From Nostoc punctiforme NIES-2108 (GTDB taxonomy: Bacteria > Cyanobacteriota > Cyanobacteriia > Cyanobacteriales > Nostocaceae), in the NCBI GenBank assembly GCA_003326195.1, contig LXQE01000157.1, forward strand, positions 118,601 to 165,389: DNA of 46,789 nucleotides. Direction: 5' to 3'. Of the stretch, positions 25,298 through 33,193 are shown one piece after another (position 1 is the stretch's first letter; every line of letters starts with the position of its first letter). Position numbers and translations under genes: made by a program. The notes below the pieces were generated by a model. That model saw only the letters and a program-made list of their open reading frames with translations, ran no database searches and was not told the origin of the DNA.

Positions 25298-25599
25298 GTT
25301 GTTTGAATATTACAAAAACTATTGTTTGATTGAAAAATTGTTTGCAGTTAGATGCTATTTTTTAAAATTATTAGTTTTATATACCATGTGTACAATGTAG
25401 TGAATCCCTATCTTAGTGAATAACTAAATACCAGAAACAGTCAAAAATAAAAAAATACAATTAAGTTTTATAAAATAATTACAAATTATTCCTGAAGATA
25501 GAAGCACTCGCTATTTAATTATTTCTCTAGAGCTATTTGCAAATTCAATTGAGCATCAGAGAATATTTCTATCAACCCTTGATATTACAAACACGTTCT
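25298..25599. other. AT-rich upstream region of the GH13 gene
   Basis: About 300 bp with no gene. The in-frame TTG at 25537 that would lengthen the next protein has no ribosome site and encodes a non-conserved leader. Confidence 0.4.
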
Positions 25600-27258
25600 A
25601 TGGCAAAGCCAATTGAATTTAATTTATTTGCACCTTACAACAAAGGAGCCGCATTAATTGGTTCTTTTTCTGATTGGCAAGAAATTCCAATGGAAAGAGG
25701 TGATGATGGTTATTTTCGCACAAGTGTTGAATTAGAAGATGGCGTTTATAAATATAAATTCCGCGTTCAGTCAAATTCATGGTTTTTTGAACCAGAACAA
25801 TGGGTTGATGTTACAGACCCTTATGCAACTGACATAGATGAACAAAGTGGAAAAGATGATGGCGTTATCCGAATCAAAGATGGGAAAAGGATTACTGATA
25901 CTTATGTTTGGCAACATGATGATAAACCTTTACCTGCTGACCACGAATTAGTAATTTATGAATTGCACGTTGGTGACTTTTCTGGTGGCGAGGACGATCC
26001 TTATGCACGAGGTAAATACAAACACGTCATTGAAAAGTTAGATTATTTGTGTGAACTGGGAGTCAATGCTATTGAGTTGATGCCACTTAAAGAATATCCT
26101 GGTGATTATAGTTGGGGCTATAATCCGCGCCACTTTTTTGCAACAGAATCAAGTTATGGTTCTACGGCTGAATTAAAAAAATTGATTGATGAGTGTCACG
26201 GCAAAGGTATTCGTGTAATTCTTGACGGTATTTATAACCACTCAGAAGCATCTGCTCCCTTAACACAAATTGACCACGATTATTGGTATCATCACGAACC
26301 TCGTGACCCTGATAATAATTGGGGACCTGAGTTTAATTACGAACATTATGATGAAAAATTAGATATTAAGCCAGCCTGGAAATTTACTGGTGAGGCAATC
26401 CGTTTTTGGATATCAGAATATCATCTTGATGGTATTCGCTATGATGCGGCGCGGCAAATTGCTAACTACGACTTCATGCACTGGATTGTTCAGGAAGCTA
26501 AAAAAACTGCTAGCATGAAGCCTTTTTACAACGTTGCCGAACATATTCCTGAAACTCCCAGCATTACCAATGTCGATGGGCCAATGGATGCTTGCTGGCA
26601 TGACAGTTTTTATCACTGCATTCTAGAACACATTTGCGGTGATACATTTGATTTAGAGCGTCTCAAAGATGTCATTGACTGCAAGCGCCAAGGCTTTTTG
26701 GGTGCCACCAATGTGGTAAATTACCTCACTAACCACGACCATAATCATGTCATGGTTGAACTGGGAAACCGTGAGATTTTTGACGAAGAAGCCTTTAGGC
26801 GGGTTAAATTAGGAGTAGCCATCCTAATGACTGCTGTTGGTGTGCCTTTGATTTGGATGGGAGAAGAATTTGGCGAGTATAAACCCAAACAACCTGAATC
26901 ATCCAAAATTGATTGGACGCTGTTAAGTAATGATTTAAATCGTAGTTTATTTGATTCATACAAAGGCTTAACCAACCTGCGTAAAAGTAATCATGCTCTC
27001 TACACGGAAAATATTGATTTTATCCACGAAAATGCAGAGGCAAAAGTATTAGCTTATACTCGTTGGAATGATGAAGGTTCTCGTGTAGTTGTAATTGCAA
27101 ATTTCTCAGGAGATTTTCTAGCTGGCTATCATGTTCCTAACTTTCCTAGCGCTGGTACATGGCACGAGTGGACAGGCAACTATGATGTCGAATCTGGTGA
27201 TGATGGGATCATCACAGACTTGGGGCCATACGAAGCGAAAGTGTTTGTATGGCAGTGA
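25600..27258 (+). CDS. GH13 alpha-glucan enzyme with N-terminal CBM48 (branching-enzyme-like)
   Basis: A cytosolic alpha-amylase-superfamily enzyme of 552 aa. An N-terminal early-set/CBM48 domain (about 1-95) has FNLFAPYNKGAALIGSFSDW and VYKYKFRV. The catalytic barrel has ELMPLKEYPGDYSWGYNP, the nucleophile Asp in DGIRYDAARQI, the acid/base Glu in FYNVAEHIPE and the third acidic residue in LTNHDHN. The C-terminal beta domain ends KVFVWQ. The organisation resembles branching enzymes and maltooligosyltrehalose trehalohydrolases, but it is shorter than GlgB and lies in no glycogen operon. Exact activity cannot be assigned. The start at ATG 25600 gives MAKPIEFNLF, fitting the domain start. A strong terminator follows. 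Confidence 0.85.
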   Translation: MAKPIEFNLFAPYNKGAALIGSFSDWQEIPMERGDDGYFRTSVELEDGVYKYKFRVQSNSWFFEPEQWVDVTDPYATDIDEQSGKDDGVIRIKDGKRITDTYVWQHDDKPLPADHELVIYELHVGDFSGGEDDPYARGKYKHVIEKLDYLCELGVNAIELMPLKEYPGDYSWGYNPRHFFATESSYGSTAELKKLIDECHGKGIRVILDGIYNHSEASAPLTQIDHDYWYHHEPRDPDNNWGPEFNYEHYDEKLDIKPAWKFTGEAIRFWISEYHLDGIRYDAARQIANYDFMHWIVQEAKKTASMKPFYNVAEHIPETPSITNVDGPMDACWHDSFYHCILEHICGDTFDLERLKDVIDCKRQGFLGATNVVNYLTNHDHNHVMVELGNREIFDEEAFRRVKLGVAILMTAVGVPLIWMGEEFGEYKPKQPESSKIDWTLLSNDLNRSLFDSYKGLTNLRKSNHALYTENIDFIHENAEAKVLAYTRWNDEGSRVVVIANFSGDFLAGYHVPNFPSAGTWHEWTGNYDVESGDDGIITDLGPYEAKVFVWQ

Positions 27259-27297
27259 TTATATACACTACCACTGAATCAGTAGTCTAATAGCAAA

Positions 27298-27326
27298 GAA
27301 AAGGGGAAATATCTTTTCCCCTTTTC
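27298..27326 (+). terminator. Terminator after the GH13 gene
   Basis: The stem gaaaaggggaaa (27298-27309) pairs with ttttccccttttc (27314-27326) around a short loop, followed by agttattat. The G-C core flanked by A and T runs is a classic bidirectional rho-independent terminator. Confidence 0.8.
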
Positions 27327-27412
27327 AGTTATTATCTTAGTCCACTTATAGCTTAATTAGAAATTTGTCAAGTAAAAAATAAGCTATTTTAAAATTTCAT
27401 GGGTTTGTGTTA

Positions 27413-27430
27413 CACTTCTGAGTTGAAGTG
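27413..27430 (+). promoter_or_regulatory. Palindrome and -10-like box upstream of the DAHP synthase gene
   Basis: The palindrome cacttc-tgagtt-gaagtg (27413-27430) is followed directly by cgtatataaaat, a plausible -10 region, 28 bp before the ATG. This could be an operator-promoter pair; the regulator is unknown. Confidence 0.4.
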
Positions 27431-27457
27431 CGTATATAAAATTGCCAGAGCATCCCC

Positions 27458-28516
27458 ATGCACAACAAATTATTTAATAGTAATATCGACAACGCTAACA
27501 TTGAGAACGATCGCATTTTATTAACTCCCAATGAAGTAAAGTCAAAATTACCTTTAACACAATTAGCCGAACAAAGAGTTTTAGCATATAGACAGGAAAT
27601 AGAAGATATCCTGGATTTTCAAGATCGCAGGAAATTTATAGTAGTTGGCCCATGCTCAATCCACGATCCAAAAGCAGCGCTCGAATATTCTGAGAGATTG
27701 AAAATATTGTCCGAGCAAGTTAAGGATAACTTGCTATTAATTATGCGAGTATATTTTGAAAAGCCAAGAACAACCGTAGGCTGGAAAGGTTTAATTAACG
27801 ATCCAGATATGGATGATTCTTTCCATGTAGAGAAAGGTTTATTAATTGCACGGGAGCTACTATTAAAAATTACAGAGTTGGGATTACCTGCTGGCACAGA
27901 AGCACTAGACCCAATTATCCCTCAATACATCAGTGAACTAATTACATGGTCTGCCATTGGCGCACGCACAACTGAATCACAAACTCACCGCGAAATGGCA
28001 AGTGGACTTTCGATGCCTGTGGGTTTTAAAAACGGTACTGATGGCAATATTCAAGTAGCTTTGAATGCGCTACAATCAGCTGGAAACCCGCATAATTTTC
28101 TGGGAATTAATCAAAACGGACAGGTCAGCGTCTTTCAAACTAAAGGTAATGGGTACGGTCACGTAATTTTAAGGGGTGGTAGTCAACCCAACTTTGATCC
28201 AGCAAATGTCAAACTGGTAGAAGAGAAATTAAAACAGGCAAATTTACCACCGAGAATTGTGATCGATTGTAGCCACGGCAATACTAATAAAGATTACAAA
28301 TTACAAGGTGCTGTCTTAGAAAATATTATTCAGCAAATAGTTGATGGTAATACATCAATTGTTGGCATGATGCTGGAATCGCATTTGTATGAGGGTAGTC
28401 AACCAATTACAGATAAACAAGAAGAATTAAAATATGGTGTTTCTGTAACTGACAAATGTATTAGCTGGGAAGAAACTGAAAAAATTATTTTGGCTGCTCA
28501 CGAAAAACTTAAATGA
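27458..28516 (+). CDS. 3-deoxy-D-arabino-heptulosonate 7-phosphate synthase (AroFGH type)
   Basis: The first enzyme of the shikimate pathway, joining phosphoenolpyruvate and erythrose 4-phosphate. It is a class I-alpha enzyme of 352 aa: FIVVGPCSIHDPKAALEY, RVYFEKPRTTVGWKG, PAGTEALDPIIPQYI, WSAIGARTTESQTHREMASG, and IDCSHGNTNKD with VGMMLESHLYEG for metal and phosphate binding. The N-terminal extension is the region where aromatic amino acids bind in the E. coli isozymes, but the feedback ligand cannot be told. Cyanobacteria often have a second copy in secondary-metabolite clusters; here the gene stands alone. A MITE-like element lies 34 bp after its stop. Confidence 0.93.
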   Translation: MHNKLFNSNIDNANIENDRILLTPNEVKSKLPLTQLAEQRVLAYRQEIEDILDFQDRRKFIVVGPCSIHDPKAALEYSERLKILSEQVKDNLLLIMRVYFEKPRTTVGWKGLINDPDMDDSFHVEKGLLIARELLLKITELGLPAGTEALDPIIPQYISELITWSAIGARTTESQTHREMASGLSMPVGFKNGTDGNIQVALNALQSAGNPHNFLGINQNGQVSVFQTKGNGYGHVILRGGSQPNFDPANVKLVEEKLKQANLPPRIVIDCSHGNTNKDYKLQGAVLENIIQQIVDGNTSIVGMMLESHLYEGSQPITDKQEELKYGVSVTDKCISWEETEKIILAAHEKLK

Positions 28517-28549
28517 GTAGTCAGAAGTCAGAAGTCAGAATTCAGAATG

Positions 28550-28743
28550 TAATGAATGGGAGCATCCCGTTTTGGCAGATCGCCGGCGCACGCTACGCGA
28601 AGAGAAGTGAAGTATGGGGCTATAACAAACTTTCGTCCGCCTGCGCGGACTCTATAAAACCCAAAGCAGGCGGGTTTAGTCTGTATAGCTGCGATTTCCA
28701 ATCGCCCATTATTTCTTCCAAAAGTGGATGCTCCCTAATGAAT
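28550..28743. mobile_element. 178-bp MITE-like element with 8-bp target-site duplication
   Basis: The element 28558-28735 has 18-bp terminal inverted repeats, gggagcatcccgttttgg and ccaaaagtggatgctccc, with 2 mismatches. It is flanked by perfect direct copies of taatgaat (28550-28557 and 28736-28743). An internal hairpin gtccgc / gcggac is at about 28635-28650. It contains no transposase. A 90-codon plus-strand frame that crosses it is not a real gene. Confidence 0.85.
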
Positions 28744-28875
28744 GGGGGATTTAGAGGATGTTTGTCAAGTCTGAAAGTATACTAAAAACCCCGTTTTCAT
28801 TCCTCTCACTGTTTCGGCTACAGTCAGAAAATGGAGATAAATCTAATGTTTTCTGCTTTTTCCTAATGTACAACT

Positions 28876-29058
28876 TTAGGCTTGCCAAGCCACTACAAAA
28901 CTAATGACCTGGAAAAACGCCCAAGTGGTGGCAATAAATTTTATCTGTCGAGAGAAGAGTTTTAGATTTGCAGCGTCAGCTTCTTGCAGGGTATGAGAGT
29001 TCAGTGGCCCCAAATCAGTAGCAGTCGAATCCCCAACAGAAGAGCTACCTCCTGCCAT
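28876..29058 (-). CDS. Small single-membrane-span protein, 60 aa
   Basis: A 60-residue frame with a Ser/Gly-rich start (MAGGSSSVGDST), a polar middle and one C-terminal hydrophobic segment (IATTWAFFQVISFVVAW). It starts at ATG with AAAGG about 8 bases upstream, which supports translation. The topology resembles small thylakoid or cell-envelope proteins of cyanobacteria, but I do not recognise the family. It is divergent from the transglycosylase gene at 29256. Confidence 0.5.
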   Translation of the reverse strand: MAGGSSSVGDSTATDLGPLNSHTLQEADAANLKLFSRQIKFIATTWAFFQVISFVVAWQA

Positions 29059-29255
29059 CTTTAACCTTTAAGATATACCCAAGATAGATGCAATAGGATC
29101 TAAGATGTGCTAATTACTCAATACTACCAACTGTAGAATTGAAAATTAGTATTTTTCTACATAAAATTAAAAATCTAAAATTAAAAATTGGTAACACTGA
29201 TGGTTAGGAGTGTTAGAGTTTCAAGAAATTCACCGAAACTTTTCAGCGGGTATTC

Positions 29256-31448
29256 ATGCTGAAGAAACTACAGAAAAAGCAAATTTCGATAATTGCGGGT
29301 GCGGCACTGTTTGCCTTTTTAGCTGGGGCAATGGTATCAGCACCTCAGATTGGCAAGTCTCTGGGGAAATGGCTCAAACTGAGTCAAAATCAAACAGAGC
29401 AAACATCAGAGGGTAGCATTGCTCAATCAGCCGTCTTTCCACTGATATCACAATCTCTACCAGAACGGGCGGCAAAACTAGCAGAGATTGCCGGGCAGTC
29501 GCGATCGCCCGATCGAAATCGCGCTCGTTATCTTTTGGCGAGTGATTATATTGAAAGAACTCAAGGGCAAAAAGCTCTAGTTTTACTCCAAGGACTAGAG
29601 AAAGACTATCCCATCCTCGCGCCCTACATTTTGCTCAAACAAGCTCAGGCAGAGGATATGCTGGGCGAGGACGGCAAAGCCTCGGATCTCAGGCAAAGGG
29701 TGCTGAAACAGTATCCCAAAGAAGCGGCCAGTGTGAAAGCGCTATATCTGATTGCTCAACCAAAGCAACAAGAAACTGCGATCGCTCAATTTCCTTCTAA
29801 TCCTCTAACTTGGGAAATTATCCGCAAACGCTTGCAAGAAAATCCCAATCAGCCACAATTACAGTTGATTTTGGCTAAGTATGCCTACGATCAACCAGGT
29901 ATAGTGGGCGTTTTGGATCAGCTAGTAAAACAGCCCAACCTCAAACCTGAAGACTGGGAACTCATTGGTACAAGCTATTGGGAAAATAGTCAATTTCCCA
30001 AAGCGGCTAATGCTTACGCCAAAGCACCCAAAACATCGCGCAACCTCTACCGTACCGCACGGGGGTTACAGGTAGGAGGCAAAGATAAAGAAAAAGCGAT
30101 CGCCACCTATAAACAATTAGTGCAGCAATTTCCCGATAGCGAGGAAACTGGGACGGCACTACTGCGATTAGCAGAAACCGCAAAAACACCTAAAGACGGT
30201 TTACCCTATCTTGACCAGGTAATTAGTAAATTTCCCAAACAAGCTGGTACTGCACTGGCACAAAAAGCCAAAATCCAAACTCTCAAGGATCAAAAGTCAG
30301 CTAGCGCAGCGTGGCAATTACTCATAAGTAAATACGGTAACTCTGACGAAGCAGCAGAATACCGTTGGAAAATTGCCCAAGATAAAGCCGAAGCCAAAGA
30401 TTACGTCGGTGCTTGGCAATGGGCAGAACCAATCGTCACTAATAATCCCAATAGTATTTTGGCTCCAAGAGCGGGCTTTTGGGTAGGTAAATGGGCGGCG
30501 GCACTGGGGAAACAGCAAGAATCTAAAACTGCTTATGAGTATGTGATTAGCCAGTTTCCCTACTCTTACTATGCATGGCGAGCCGCGACAATGTTGGGGC
30601 TAAATGTTGGCAACTTTGACAACGTGCGCGTCATGAACCCAGAAGTAATCGCACCCCAGCGTCCAGTACCGCCTGCTGGTTCTGAAACTTTCAAAGAATT
30701 GTATCTGCTAGGTCAAGACCGCGATGCCTGGCTACAATGGCAAACAGAATTTCAGAACAAAATTCAGCCAACGGTAGCAGAGCAATTTACTGAAGGGTTG
30801 ATGCGGCAAGCTAAAGGAGAAAATCTCATCGGAATTGATGAAATTTCTAAATTAGAAGACCGGGAAATACCAGCCGAACTTGCCCAATATCAGATTCTGA
30901 GTAAACAAATTACCTACTGGCAAGCGCGTTATCCATTTCCTTATCAGCGAGAGATTGAAAAGTGGTCTATTGACCGTAAACTTAATCCTCTGCTAGTAAC
31001 TGCTTTGATGCGTCAAGAGTCACGGTTTGAACCAAAAATCAAGTCTGTCGCTGAAGCTACTGGTTTAATGCAGGTGTTGCCGAGTACAGCTAAATGGATC
31101 GCCCCACAAATCAAGGTGGATTTCAAAACAATAAACTTAGAAAATCCCAACGATAACATCATGCTGGGTACATGGTATTTGGGTCATACCCACGATCAAT
31201 ATAACAATAACTCTTTGCTGGCGATCGCTAGTTACAATGCTGGTCCCGGCAATGTCTCCAAATGGTTGCAAACTCTAACTACAAAAGATCCAGATGAGTT
31301 TGTTGAACAAATTCCCTTTGATGAAACTAAAAACTATGTGCGGCAAGTATTTGGCAACTACTGGAATTATCTAAGGCTTTACAACCCTGAGATTTCTGGC
31401 ATAGTGACAAAATATTCTGTTCAACACCCACAGCTACCGGCGCGATAA
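29256..31448 (+). CDS. Soluble lytic murein transglycosylase (Slt-like)
   Basis: A periplasmic peptidoglycan enzyme that cleaves the MurNAc-GlcNAc bond with formation of 1,6-anhydro-MurNAc. It is 730 aa. An N-terminal signal or anchor (ISIIAGAALFAFLAGAMVSA) is followed by about 450 residues of TPR-like helical repeats typical of Slt70. The C-terminal SLT domain has ALMRQESRFEPKIKSVAEAT with the catalytic Glu588, GLMQVLPSTAKWIAP, and SYNAGPGNVSKWL. All key residues are present. It is transcribed alone; a GC-rich hairpin follows about 45 bp after the stop. Confidence 0.93.
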   Translation: MLKKLQKKQISIIAGAALFAFLAGAMVSAPQIGKSLGKWLKLSQNQTEQTSEGSIAQSAVFPLISQSLPERAAKLAEIAGQSRSPDRNRARYLLASDYIERTQGQKALVLLQGLEKDYPILAPYILLKQAQAEDMLGEDGKASDLRQRVLKQYPKEAASVKALYLIAQPKQQETAIAQFPSNPLTWEIIRKRLQENPNQPQLQLILAKYAYDQPGIVGVLDQLVKQPNLKPEDWELIGTSYWENSQFPKAANAYAKAPKTSRNLYRTARGLQVGGKDKEKAIATYKQLVQQFPDSEETGTALLRLAETAKTPKDGLPYLDQVISKFPKQAGTALAQKAKIQTLKDQKSASAAWQLLISKYGNSDEAAEYRWKIAQDKAEAKDYVGAWQWAEPIVTNNPNSILAPRAGFWVGKWAAALGKQQESKTAYEYVISQFPYSYYAWRAATMLGLNVGNFDNVRVMNPEVIAPQRPVPPAGSETFKELYLLGQDRDAWLQWQTEFQNKIQPTVAEQFTEGLMRQAKGENLIGIDEISKLEDREIPAELAQYQILSKQITYWQARYPFPYQREIEKWSIDRKLNPLLVTALMRQESRFEPKIKSVAEATGLMQVLPSTAKWIAPQIKVDFKTINLENPNDNIMLGTWYLGHTHDQYNNNSLLAIASYNAGPGNVSKWLQTLTTKDPDEFVEQIPFDETKNYVRQVFGNYWNYLRLYNPEISGIVTKYSVQHPQLPAR

Positions 31449-31492
31449 AGTTAAAAAGTTACAGCTATTTTCAGGTAAATAGACCACGCGCT

Positions 31493-31516
31493 AGGGGCGC
31501 AAGGCATTGCGCCCCT
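31493..31516. terminator. GC-rich hairpin after the transglycosylase gene
   Basis: Perfect 10-bp arms aggggcgcaa and ttgcgcccct around a ggca loop. This sequence type is a common dispersed cyanobacterial repeat, here placed where a terminator is expected. No U-tract. Confidence 0.5.
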
Positions 31517-31647
31517 ACTGGAAATTGTGCTGGAAATGGGGTTAGGAAACACACTTTTTGCAGAAGCGATCGCTAATAGGTTGAGTTTATTTCACGTGTA
31601 GGCGTTAATATATCTTAATGTATTCAGTATTGCTTTTTAGCGCCCTA

Positions 31648-33024
31648 ATGGAGTTAACTTCAAAAGAATTTAAATCAGAACTGATATTAGAAGCCCAAGC
31701 CTGCCTGCAATTAGCAGTTCCCTTGGTAATTACTCAAATATTAGAAGCGGGTATTCCTTTATTGGATGGGGTGATGATGGGCTTACTTAACAGCCAAGCT
31801 TTAGCTGCGGGTGCTTTAGGTGCTGTTACCTTTTCTACCCTAGCTTCCGTTTGTCGTTCTGTTCTTTCATCTGCGGGTGTCAGCGTCGCCAATGCTTTTG
31901 GTGCAGGAAAGATAGACCAAGTGAGCCGTGCTACCGGTCAAGGAATTTGGTTAGCCGTGACGATGTGCTTACCTGTGATGTTTATCATTTGGCACTTTGA
32001 CTATATCCTGCTGCTGACTGGTCAAGAAGAAAGCAATGTGTTATTAGCTCAAACATATTTGCGGGCTATTGTTTGGGGTTTTCCGGCTGTACTCGGTTTT
32101 TGTATCTTAAAAGAAGTTAGCTCTGCCCTGAATCGCCCCCAATTCTTAACAGTAATTACGGTAGCTGGACTATTATTAAATGGGATTGCTAATTATGTGT
32201 TGATGTTTGGCAAATTTGGTTTACCAGCCCTTGGTTTAGCTGGTATCGGTTGGGGAAGCACACTCATTTTTTGGCTAAATTTTATCGCTGCCGCCAGTTG
32301 GATTTGCTTTGATAACTACTTTAAAGACTATCAGCTTGATTGTGCTTTGCATCAGTTTGATAAAGATATGTTTATAGATATCTTCCAAACTGGGTGGTTT
32401 TTGGGCTTGCAGTATGGGGCAGAAATTGGAGTATTCACTGCCACTGCTTTAATGATGGGGTGGTTTGGAACAGAGACGTTAGCAGCCCATGAAATTACCG
32501 TCGAGACAGAAAGTTTTGTCGAAACAGTGTCTATAGGTATTTCCTATGCCGTCACGATGAGAGTAGGACACTTGAGGGGACAAAACGATCTCAAGGGTGC
32601 AAGCAGAGCGGGATTAGTCTGCATTGCGCTTGTTACTCCTATTGTGAGTATTGTGGCACTAATTTTTTGGCTGTTTCCCAACTATATTGTGGCAATGTAT
32701 TTGGACACCAGTAATCTAGATAATATCGAGATAGTTAAAACGGCAACTTCTTTCCTCGCTGCGGGGGCAATAGTCCAAATATTTTATTCTATTCAGACTA
32801 TTGCTGCTGGTGCTTTAATCGGGTTGAAAGACACCAAAGTGCCAGTGTTAATTACTATGTTCGCTTACTGGGTAGTAGGTCTAGGTGGTGGCTCTCTGAT
32901 GGCATTCACTTTCGGCTGGGGTGCTATAGGTTTATGGTTGGGTTTAGTACTAGGGCTACTTATGGGTGCAATGCTTTTAACTGGGCGTTTTTATCTTTTG
33001 ACTTCTGAGATTGAGTCTGTTTGA
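31648..33024 (+). CDS. MATE-family efflux transporter
   Basis: A multidrug and toxic-compound extrusion transporter, about 458 aa with roughly 12 hydrophobic segments in the inner membrane. The N-terminal half has QLAVPLVITQILEAGIPLLD, GVMMG and a loop with ASVCRSVLSSAGVSVANAFG; the second half repeats the pattern with GAEIGVFTATALMMGWFG and TLAAHEITVE. Cations or organic substrates are exported by Na+ or H+ exchange; the actual substrate is unknown. I prefer ATG 31648 (MELTSKEFKSEL). ATG 31618 is possible but adds a poorly conserved leader. Neither has a clear ribosome site. It stands alone and is convergent with the PBP gene. Confidence 0.88.
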   Translation: MELTSKEFKSELILEAQACLQLAVPLVITQILEAGIPLLDGVMMGLLNSQALAAGALGAVTFSTLASVCRSVLSSAGVSVANAFGAGKIDQVSRATGQGIWLAVTMCLPVMFIIWHFDYILLLTGQEESNVLLAQTYLRAIVWGFPAVLGFCILKEVSSALNRPQFLTVITVAGLLLNGIANYVLMFGKFGLPALGLAGIGWGSTLIFWLNFIAAASWICFDNYFKDYQLDCALHQFDKDMFIDIFQTGWFLGLQYGAEIGVFTATALMMGWFGTETLAAHEITVETESFVETVSIGISYAVTMRVGHLRGQNDLKGASRAGLVCIALVTPIVSIVALIFWLFPNYIVAMYLDTSNLDNIEIVKTATSFLAAGAIVQIFYSIQTIAAGALIGLKDTKVPVLITMFAYWVVGLGGGSLMAFTFGWGAIGLWLGLVLGLLMGAMLLTGRFYLLTSEIESV

Positions 33025-33193
33025 CTAAAGAATGTAGAGAGGCAAGGGAGGAGAAGTATAAGTTATTACACAACTCTCGGAAATAAAGCATAGAAGTAAG
33101 TGAGATAGGTAACTCAAATGCTGAAAAATGAGTACCTCAAACAGTGGCCGCGCATTGTATCAAAAATGCCCACTTCTCATTACTTTCTCATTA

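Noticed and set aside
28513..28785. 90-codon gene after the DAHP synthase gene
   Set aside because: It consists of a gtcagaa tandem repeat and a MITE-like element and has no protein character.
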